Shown here: positions 1 to 5,941 of the stretch, piece by piece
Layout: every line of letters begins with the position of its first letter
How positions within the stretch are numbered: the stretch's first letter is position 1
Source of the DNA: Lachnospiraceae bacterium
GTDB lineage: Bacteria; Bacillota; Clostridia; Lachnospirales; Lachnospiraceae
Direction: 5' to 3'
Assembly (NCBI GenBank): GCA_016301965.1
Contig: JAEDOO010000037.1
Coordinates: forward strand, 1 to 13,526
Length of the DNA: 13,526 nt
Translations under genes and position numbers: made by a program
Notes under the pieces: model-generated
Database searches by the model: none
The model's input: the letters and a program-made list of their open reading frames with translations, nothing else
Told to the model about the DNA's origin: nothing

Positions 1-2
1 GG

Positions 3-68
3 TGTGATCAACTAGACAATCTTATCGCCACAGACGAAAAAATCCTCAGTGAATACCAGAAACGATGA
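3..68 (+). CDS. 3' end of an unidentified upstream gene (partial)
   Basis: One frame is open from the window edge to a TGA at 66-68 and encodes 21 residues ending LSEYQKR. The other two forward frames stop within the first 15 bases. The peptide is charged, with hydrophobic residues spaced as in an amphipathic helix, which fits the C-terminal end of a real protein. It is too short to name a family. A weak hairpin with a T-run follows directly, consistent with the end of a transcription unit. Small helical proteins, including WXG100-type ones, end like this, but so do many others. Confidence is limited by the short length. Confidence 0.45.
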   Translation, partial: CDQLDNLIATDEKILSEYQKR

Positions 69-70
69 GC

Positions 71-94
71 AAAGTCATGTTAAGATGATTTTTT
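71..94 (+). terminator. weak terminator-like hairpin after the upstream gene
   Basis: AAAGTCAT (71-78) can pair with ATGATTTT (85-92) through one G-T wobble around a 6-base loop, and the T-run extends to 94. The hairpin starts 3 bases after the upstream stop codon, which is a sensible place for a terminator. The stem is AT-rich and therefore weak, so it may terminate poorly or be a chance match. Confidence 0.3.
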
Positions 95-330
95 ACTTAT
101 GTAGGAATATTTTGTGAAAAACATACAATATAATCTCCTGATAATCAAAAAATATACAAAACTAGCATAAAAATCCTTTGAAAATGCAGCATATTATGTG
201 GACTTTTATTCATTAATATGTAATAATATTTTTAAAAGTCAAAATCACCGTTTCAAGATGATGATTTGAGATTTTGCTTTTTACATGTTTCCTGTGTATA
301 AAGGAAAAGAGAAGGAACGGAGGAGAAAAA
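95..330. other. AT-rich intergenic region before the FHA/PP2C operon
   Basis: This stretch is rich in A and T, has no credible reading frame on either strand and no RNA gene that I can recognise. It probably carries the promoter and 5' untranslated region of the operon starting at 331. The strong ribosome site (CGGAGGAG, about 319-325) lies at its end. No clear operator or riboswitch-like structure was found. Confidence 0.6.
199..227 (+). promoter_or_regulatory. weak sigma-A-like promoter candidate for the FHA/PP2C operon
   Basis: TGGACT (199-204, 4 of 6 to TTGACA) and AATAAT (222-227, 5 of 6 to TATAAT) are separated by exactly 17 bases. Transcription would start near 234, about 97 bases before the first start codon. 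The region is so AT-rich that -10-like hexamers are frequent, so this is only the best candidate found. Confidence 0.3.
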
Positions 331-1008
331 ATGGCAATCAGAGAATGTGGAAAAGGGCATATTTACGATTCCGATCAGTATGGTGCATGTCCGTATTGCA
401 ACACTGGAAGAAGCATGATCAGTTTTGGCGCAGGCAATGATGTGGGAAAGACTTCAGCGCCTGCCGGATATAATGCAACTGTTGCGCCGGGGATGCAGGG
501 GAATCGTAATCCGGGTGCGGCATCCTTTACAGGATATTCCGGGTTCCCTGTTAACGGATCGGATGATGAAAATCTGGGAAAAACCGTTGCACCGGATAGT
601 TACCGCAAAAAGATGGAAGAAAAGAGCAAAACAGTCGGAGTATTTAAGAAAAAGTATGACCTTGAGCCGGTAGTGGGCTGGCTGGTATGCGTTGAAGGAC
701 CCACAAAAGGGAAAGATTATCATCTGTGGGCCAGGATAAATACAATCGGACGAAGTGAAAAAATGGATGTTTGTCTTCAGGAGGATATGACAGTCTCCAA
801 AGAAAATCATGCCCGTCTGGCTTACGATCCCAAACATAACAATTTCCAGATCATTCCGGCAGATAGCACCAACAATATTTATCTTAATGACGAACCGATC
901 TATGTGCCTACAAAGCTGAATGCGTATGATGTTGTTGAGTTTGGTGAGACTAAAATGGTTTTTGTTCCTTTCTGTAACGATCAGTTCCAGTGGAAGACCG
1001 GGCGTTGA
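331..1008 (+). CDS. zinc-ribbon-like plus FHA domain protein (cytoplasmic phospho-reader)
   Basis: The protein has 225 residues and begins at ATG 331, 5 to 6 bases after a strong GGAGGAG ribosome site; frames reaching further upstream lack one. Residues 6-23 hold C6, H10, C20 and C23 (CPYC), a compact possible zinc-binding knuckle. Residues 40-103 form a flexible linker with repeated threonine motifs (KTSAP, ATVAP, KTVAP, KTVG). An FHA domain, the fold that binds phosphothreonine, spans about 117-213: G140-R141-S142, then S156...H160, then YLN at 184-186. The S-to-H spacing is one residue longer than the usual SxxH. No signal peptide or membrane segment is seen, so it should be cytoplasmic. 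By its position at the head of the operon it is likely an adaptor that binds phosphorylated partners or, via its own threonines, itself. FHA assignment is firm; zinc binding is inferred. Confidence 0.88.
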   Translation: MAIRECGKGHIYDSDQYGACPYCNTGRSMISFGAGNDVGKTSAPAGYNATVAPGMQGNRNPGAASFTGYSGFPVNGSDDENLGKTVAPDSYRKKMEEKSKTVGVFKKKYDLEPVVGWLVCVEGPTKGKDYHLWARINTIGRSEKMDVCLQEDMTVSKENHARLAYDPKHNNFQIIPADSTNNIYLNDEPIYVPTKLNAYDVVEFGETKMVFVPFCNDQFQWKTGR

Positions 1009-1023
1009 ATAGGGTGAAGTAGA

Positions 1024-1878
1024 ATGAGTATTTTTCTGTGGAAAAGGAAGAAGAAACCGAAGGAGAAAATAGAACCGGAAAGATCTGAGGATAATTTACC
1101 CTTGCCGGTACCGGCAGTGAGAAAGCTCAGTTATGCAGTGGCAAATGTGCAGGGAATAGGAAGAAGAAGCCGTCAGGAGGATTCCTTCGCTTTTGTAAAT
1201 GCGCTGGATGTCACTGAAATCGCCGAAAAGGGATTATTCGCCATAGTGGCAGACGGTATGGGCGGCATGAAAGATGGAAAAATTGCCAGTGAAAGTGCCA
1301 TTTCCAGTCTGAAGGAATCCTTTGCGGAACTGGAGTATGAGGACGATCTGGCAGAGCAGCTCCTTGAAGGAGTGCTTCGTGCCGGCGAAGAGGTGTATGA
1401 AAAACTGGGAGGCGATGGCGGAAGCACTGCGGTTGTCTGCATGTGTTATGACGAAAAATTATATTTTGTCAGTGTGGGTGACAGCTTCTTGTATCTGAAA
1501 AGAAATGATCAGCTGTACCGGTTGAATCGGGAACACAATGTCTTACAGCAGAAATATATGCAGACGATTCGACGTGGATCTGCAGACCCCATCCCGGCAC
1601 AGCAAAGTGAAGAAAAAGCCGCCCTGACACAGTTTTTAGGCATGAATTTTCTGGATGATGTGGATTATCTGCGTAAACCGTTTGCCCTGCAGGATAAAGA
1701 TGTTTTGCTGTTGTGTTCGGATGGTGTTGGCGGTGTCCTGTCACAGGAAGATATTCTTTCCTGTTTGAGTCTATCTTCCCCATCGGAAATATGTGAGGAA
1801 ATTGAACGCAGGATACAGAGAGAAAACAGAACATACCAGGATAACTACACGGCATTGATTATCTGGTGTGAAAAATAG
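1024..1878 (+). CDS. PP2C-family serine/threonine protein phosphatase (first copy)
   Basis: This 284-residue protein carries the metal-dependent PP2C phosphatase motifs in order: RQED (D53), ADGMGG (D77, G78), GGSTAVV (132-138), VGDSFLYL (151-158), CSDGVGG (D233) and YQDNYTA (D273). All the aspartates expected to hold the two metal ions are present, so it should actively remove phosphate from Ser/Thr. A basic and acidic tail of about 35 residues (KRKKKPKEK near residues 7-15) precedes the catalytic domain and may steer it to the membrane or to a partner. No transmembrane helix is visible. It starts 15 bases after the FHA gene stop, with GGTGA about 6 bases before ATG. In context it probably reverses phosphorylation read by the three FHA proteins of the operon. 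The domain call is firm; the substrate is unknown. Confidence 0.92.
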   Translation: MSIFLWKRKKKPKEKIEPERSEDNLPLPVPAVRKLSYAVANVQGIGRRSRQEDSFAFVNALDVTEIAEKGLFAIVADGMGGMKDGKIASESAISSLKESFAELEYEDDLAEQLLEGVLRAGEEVYEKLGGDGGSTAVVCMCYDEKLYFVSVGDSFLYLKRNDQLYRLNREHNVLQQKYMQTIRRGSADPIPAQQSEEKAALTQFLGMNFLDDVDYLRKPFALQDKDVLLLCSDGVGGVLSQEDILSCLSLSSPSEICEEIERRIQRENRTYQDNYTALIIWCEK

Positions 1879-1895
1879 AAAGAGAGGAACAAAGG

Positions 1896-3299
1896 ATGAA
1901 AAAAGTATTCGTCGCATGGGTGATGGCAATTCTTCTTGTATTTGGAATGCCGATGAAGGCATCTGCTGATTTTAGTGTAGATACAAGAAAAAGTGTAGCC
2001 GTTGTGTATACCTGTCTGGATATGGACCGCGGAGAGTATGGTTTTGGTTGGGGAACAGGTTTCTTTGTAGGAAAAACAGGAGAAAATCCGACATACCTTC
2101 TTACAAATTATCATGTAATTTCTGATTTTGTGAATTATGGCGCAGGTGAACTGATTGGTTGTAATATCAATGGAGTGGATATGCAGGGACGAAGCAAAGT
2201 CAGAGTATATTATGATTCGAACGAGTACAATGAGGCTTACGTTGTAGGGTATAGTGAATCAAAGGATGTGGCGCTCTTAAAGCTTGCTTCTGCTACGGAT
2301 AAAAGAAAACCGCTTCCATTGTGCAGTCCGACGGATGCTATGGTTGGTTCACAGATTTATGCCGTAGGATATCCTGGATTGTCTGAAAACATTTTTGCCG
2401 GTTCCACTACTTCCTGGAGCGAATCAGATGCCAGTGTAACAGGTGGTACATTCAGCCGTATTTTTACTACGGAAGGAACCGGAAGAGTCAACATCCAGAT
2501 CGATTGCGTGATTCAGCATGGTAATTCCGGCGGACCGTTGGTTAATGATGCGGGCGAAGCGATCGGAATCAATACATGGGGCTTTTCCGCGGATTCTGAA
2601 TCAGTAAATTATGCAGTTAGTATTGATGAGGGAATTACACTGCTGAGACTGTATGGTGTAGAGTTTACCACATCCTCCGGTACAGGAGAAAATACAGGTG
2701 ATACTCAGATGACGGATACACCGAATATAACTGAAGGCAGTCAGAGTATTGACGGCAGTGCAGAGGCTATAGAAAATGATATAGCCCAGAATACTCCCAG
2801 TTCTTCAGCAGTAACTGAAGGAAATGAAGAAAAATCCAAAGCTAATTTAGGGATGTGGATCGCCATTGCTGTCGCCGTATTGGCAGTAGTCGGTGCCGGC
2901 ATATTTATCATTTTAAGTAAAAAGAAGAAACCTCAGCCGGAACCTGTTCAGCCGACACCTGTGTCGCCGGAAGCTTTCAAGAGACCGGTGGTTCGTTCAA
3001 TGTCAGCACAGCATCAGGGTATGCGGGTGTCTCTTTCTGATCGTCAGATTCTCATAGGAAGAAGCAGAGAATGTACGATCGTATTTAAAGAAGGAACACC
3101 AGGTGTCAGCGGCAGACATTGTTCTCTGGCCTGGGATGCTTCATCCAGAGATTTTGTTCTTACGGATCTTAAATCTACATATGGAACATATCTGCAGAAT
3201 GGACAGAGGCTGAATGCGGGAGTACCCTATCACCTTCGTGCAGGAGAATGTTTCTATCTTGGCGAAAATGCCAATATGCTGAGTGTGAATTTGGAGTAA
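1896..3299 (+). CDS. membrane-anchored trypsin-like (S1 family) serine protease with C-terminal FHA domain
   Basis: The 467-residue protein has a signal peptide (1-24, ending KASA) and then a trypsin-like domain of about 230 residues. Its catalytic triad is visible: H73 in TNYHV, D124 in SKDVALL, S211 in GNSGGP. This resembles the protease part of HtrA/DegP, but no PDZ domain follows. A Ser/Thr/acidic linker (about 258-315) leads to one transmembrane helix (319-340) with a KKKK stop-transfer, then a Pro-rich stretch and an FHA domain (about 375-465). That domain has the canonical residues G388-R389, S405xxH408 and N435-G436. The predicted topology puts the protease outside and the phosphothreonine reader inside. 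It begins 17 bases after the phosphatase stop, with an AGAGAGG ribosome site. The likely role is surface proteolysis controlled by, or reporting to, intracellular phosphorylation; the substrate is unknown. Confidence 0.9.
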   Translation: MKKVFVAWVMAILLVFGMPMKASADFSVDTRKSVAVVYTCLDMDRGEYGFGWGTGFFVGKTGENPTYLLTNYHVISDFVNYGAGELIGCNINGVDMQGRSKVRVYYDSNEYNEAYVVGYSESKDVALLKLASATDKRKPLPLCSPTDAMVGSQIYAVGYPGLSENIFAGSTTSWSESDASVTGGTFSRIFTTEGTGRVNIQIDCVIQHGNSGGPLVNDAGEAIGINTWGFSADSESVNYAVSIDEGITLLRLYGVEFTTSSGTGENTGDTQMTDTPNITEGSQSIDGSAEAIENDIAQNTPSSSAVTEGNEEKSKANLGMWIAIAVAVLAVVGAGIFIILSKKKKPQPEPVQPTPVSPEAFKRPVVRSMSAQHQGMRVSLSDRQILIGRSRECTIVFKEGTPGVSGRHCSLAWDASSRDFVLTDLKSTYGTYLQNGQRLNAGVPYHLRAGECFYLGENANMLSVNLE

Positions 3300-3305
3300 A
3301 CAAAT

Positions 3306-4031
3306 ATGAAACTTAATAGTTTTACCTTTACCAGTCAGGGCGGCAGGGAATATAATGAGGACAATCTGGGAGAGAAAAGCTTGTCTTCCGGTGGACTCTA
3401 TGTTCTTGCGGATGGATTAGGCGGCCACAAAAACGGCAGTTTAGCTTCAGAAACAATAGTAAATACACTTCTTAATGCTGAGGAACCATCAGAAGAAGAG
3501 GATGCACAAGAGTGGCTGTGCAGCCAGTTTGTAAAAGCAAACGAAGAAATATTGAAACTCCAAAAAGAATTACACAGCAATATGCAGAGTACGGCAGTGG
3601 CACTTTTGATCAGAAAAGACAAGGCAGATTGGGCTCATCTGGGGGATTCACGCTTGTACTATCTGCATGACGGAAAAATTGTGTCTGTCACAGAAGACCA
3701 CTCCGTTGCTTTCAAGAAATATAAAGCAGGAGAAATCACCCGCGCCCAGATCAATCAGGATGTGGATCAGTCACTTCTTTTAAAGTCTATGGGTAAAAAA
3801 GAAGGCTGCACGGCAGTATGCGAGAGCGCTGAAGATGGTTTGAAACCGGGAGATGGATTTCTGTTGTGCTCCGATGGCGCGTGGGAATATCTGTACGATG
3901 AGGAAGTGGTAATCGATTTTCTTAAAGCCAAGGATGCCAGAGAATGGGGAGAATTTCTTTTATTAAGAGTCATTAACCGTGTACAGTCCGGAAATGATAA
4001 TCTCTCTCTGATCACAGTGTGTGTTGAATGA
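3306..4031 (+). CDS. PP2C-family serine/threonine protein phosphatase (second copy)
   Basis: A 241-residue PP2C phosphatase with the full motif set: REYNEDN (D19), ADGLGGHKNG (D36, G37), STAVALL (95-101), HLGDSRLYYL (111-120), TEDHS (129-133), CSDGAWEYL (D190) and GNDNLSL (D231). It lacks the basic N-terminal tail of the first copy and consists of little more than the catalytic domain, so it should be a soluble active enzyme. The ATG is 6 bases after the protease stop and its ribosome site (GGAG, 3293-3296) lies inside the end of the protease gene, suggesting translational coupling. A second eraser placed between the two membrane receptors suggests separate substrates or a phosphatase dedicated to one receptor. 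Family call is firm; the division of labour is inferred. Confidence 0.92.
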   Translation: MKLNSFTFTSQGGREYNEDNLGEKSLSSGGLYVLADGLGGHKNGSLASETIVNTLLNAEEPSEEEDAQEWLCSQFVKANEEILKLQKELHSNMQSTAVALLIRKDKADWAHLGDSRLYYLHDGKIVSVTEDHSVAFKKYKAGEITRAQINQDVDQSLLLKSMGKKEGCTAVCESAEDGLKPGDGFLLCSDGAWEYLYDEEVVIDFLKAKDAREWGEFLLLRVINRVQSGNDNLSLITVCVE

Positions 4032-4053
4032 CAGTGCGCAGAAAGGAGAAAAC

Positions 4054-5730
4054 ATGAGCAGAAAAATATCCGCAGTGCTGCTTTCTGCGGTACTGGTGCT
4101 TTTTTCAGCTTTTCCGGTACTGGCAGAAAGGGAGAATAATGTCGTCGTTTCGGTCGTTTCCGCCTATTATACGGAGGGTATATTTTATACGTTTGTTGAT
4201 TCTGAAACAGAAGCGGATCTGGAACAGTATGAAACCGGGCTGAGGATCAACAATGTTACGACACTGGGAGAAGGATCTCTGCAGACCTTGAAGAAAAGCG
4301 ACCTTGTGGTTCGTTATATGCTTCTTCTGGATCTCTCAACTTCCATGCCAAAGTACCAGAAACAGATTTGTTCCTTTGCGGATGCATTGCTGAAATCAGA
4401 AACACAGGAATATCAGGTTACCGTGGGCGGTTTTGGCGAGAAGTTTGAGATACTGGCAGAAGATCTGGACAATTGCGAAGACGTTCAGAAAGTGATCGAG
4501 GAAACGTCCTGCGATCATCGTGCAACGGATATCTGTGGAGGAATTTCAGCGGCACTGAAATATCTTTCCGGTAAATGTAAAAGTGGAAATGGCCCTGTGA
4601 ATCTGATCGTATTGACAGATGGTATTCCTTATCTGGCCGGTAATTATGAAAGCGAAGAAAAAGGCATCCTGGAGACTTCGCAGAATGCTGCGCAGATGAT
4701 CAGCCAGACACCGGAGGTCATTTTGCATACAGTCGGTGTGAATTCCTGGGATCCGACAGTGTTGGATGCACTCTCTTCCGGAAAAGGGCTGGATTTCACA
4801 GTGACTACTATCCAGGCAGCAAAAAGAGCCGGAAAAAACATAGCAGCATTTACAGATGATCTGTATGTGACACAGATTCCTTTTACCTGGAATTATACTG
4901 AAGACAGGCTTAGCATGCAGCTGTTGCTGCAGGTGCCGGACTCTATGGACATGTATTTTGCCGACATGGAAAATGCAGGAAACGCTGATCGAATCCCGGA
5001 GGTAGATCCGTCAGATACATCACAGATCGTTATTCTGGAACCGGAAGGAGGATCTGAAGACGGTGATGCAGAAACTGCGCCCGAAGAGTCACAGCCTATA
5101 GAAGGTTCTGCCATCGATGAAACAGAAGAAGGTACCGGTGAAGATGGTTCGGAAGAAGAAGGTTCAGCCGAACAAGGCTCAGAAACATCGGAAATATCGG
5201 AAACAGCTGAAGTTACAGAGACATCTGGCACATCGGAAATACCGGAAACATCCGGGATCGTATCTGAGGGTGTTGTGGAAGATGCATCGCAGAATGCGGA
5301 AGGTAATACCAGTACAGGCATAAGCTGGCAGATCATAGCGGCAATCGCCGGTGGGCTCGTTCTTCTTGTGGTTATCGTTGTAATTGTTATGATGCGCCTG
5401 AGAGGGAAAAAGGCTTACAAAGGTGACGGAAGTGGAGTTTTAATGCAGCTGGAGGTCATTTCCGGCAACTGCAGAAATAAAAAGAATACGATCTATTTGA
5501 GAGATGAGCTTATTATTGGCCGCAGCTCATCCTGCGATATCATTTTCGAAGATAAAGACGTTGCACTCAAAAACCTGCGAATCTATACAGACAATCAGAT
5601 GATCTATCTGGAAAATCTCAGTGCCGGGTCAACAATCTATCTCAATGGCATGAAGATCTTTGCAGAGAATCGACTGAGAAGCGGAGATGAGGTTGCCATC
5701 GGAGACGTAAAATTCCTCCTGCGCTTCTAA
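4054..5730 (+). CDS. membrane-anchored VWA-domain protein with C-terminal degenerate FHA domain
   Basis: ATG 4054 is chosen because AAGGAG lies at 4043-4048 and it opens directly on a signal peptide (1-24, ending VLA). The frame is open further upstream to a GTG at 4021, but that would spoil the signal peptide. The 558-residue product has a VWA (integrin I-like) domain at about 85-275 with a complete metal-dependent adhesion site: D93xS95xS97, T158 and D189. Next come a domain of unclear fold (about 275-330), an acidic Ser/Thr/Glu-rich linker (about 330-420), one transmembrane helix (about 424-447) with a RLRGKK stop-transfer, and an FHA-like domain (about 465-558). This FHA keeps G489-R490 and N531-G532, but the SxxH core is A504-L-K-N507, so phosphothreonine binding may be lost. 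The layout mirrors the protease-FHA protein. It is the last gene of the operon and is followed by a strong terminator. The ligand is unknown. Confidence 0.88.
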   Translation: MSRKISAVLLSAVLVLFSAFPVLAERENNVVVSVVSAYYTEGIFYTFVDSETEADLEQYETGLRINNVTTLGEGSLQTLKKSDLVVRYMLLLDLSTSMPKYQKQICSFADALLKSETQEYQVTVGGFGEKFEILAEDLDNCEDVQKVIEETSCDHRATDICGGISAALKYLSGKCKSGNGPVNLIVLTDGIPYLAGNYESEEKGILETSQNAAQMISQTPEVILHTVGVNSWDPTVLDALSSGKGLDFTVTTIQAAKRAGKNIAAFTDDLYVTQIPFTWNYTEDRLSMQLLLQVPDSMDMYFADMENAGNADRIPEVDPSDTSQIVILEPEGGSEDGDAETAPEESQPIEGSAIDETEEGTGEDGSEEEGSAEQGSETSEISETAEVTETSGTSEIPETSGIVSEGVVEDASQNAEGNTSTGISWQIIAAIAGGLVLLVVIVVIVMMRLRGKKAYKGDGSGVLMQLEVISGNCRNKKNTIYLRDELIIGRSSSCDIIFEDKDVALKNLRIYTDNQMIYLENLSAGSTIYLNGMKIFAENRLRSGDEVAIGDVKFLLRF

Positions 5731-5740
5731 TCTCATCAAA

Positions 5741-5784
5741 AACTGCACCGACAGTGTATTCAGACACTGTCGGTGCAGTTTTTT
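5741..5784 (+). terminator. strong rho-independent terminator of the FHA/PP2C/VWA operon
   Basis: Bases 5741-5757 pair perfectly with 5764-5780 (17 base pairs, core CTGCACCGACAGTGT) around a 6-base loop, and a run of six T ends the element at 5784. It starts 10 bases after the VWA gene stop. It separates this operon from the carboxypeptidase gene downstream. Confidence 0.93.
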
Positions 5785-5941
5785 CATGGCGATACAGGAA
5801 TGTAAGCCGTTTTCCCCCACATAGCTTACCTCCCAGATCACCCTGGCAGCAGATTGCTTTCTGTCAGGTGTAAAACAAAAAACAATCGTCATATTTCATC
5901 CTCTGAGGCGATATATTGTGAAAAAAGAGCTGTGATCAATT
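5785..5941 (+). other. intergenic region before the first carboxypeptidase, with a possible 5-codon mini-ORF
   Basis: No gene of ordinary size is seen. I found no convincing sigma-A promoter here. At 5918-5935 a GTG preceded by a TGAGG ribosome-like site (5904-5908) opens a 5-codon frame (MKKEL) ending in TGA, 6 bases before the GTG start of the carboxypeptidase. This may be chance or a coupling leader. Confidence 0.4.

Noticed and set aside
1896..3299. Calling the protease HtrA/DegP
   Set aside because: The trypsin-like domain is similar, but no PDZ domain is present and the tail is FHA, so the gene name would mislead.
4893..5336. Minus-strand frame rich in Ser, Asp and Pro opposite the VWA linker
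   Set aside because: It is the mirror of the repetitive acidic Ser/Thr/Glu linker codons of the VWA protein, which naturally leaves the opposite strand open.
331..5730. Assigning the operon to a type VI secretion or TerY tellurium-resistance system
   Set aside because: FHA, PP2C and VWA domains occur in those systems, but no Tss, Ter or kinase gene is present in the window, so the name would outrun the evidence.
5802..5829. GTAAGC ... GCTTAC inverted repeat
   Set aside because: Only 6 base pairs around a 16-base gap, with no T-run and no further pairing; consistent with chance.
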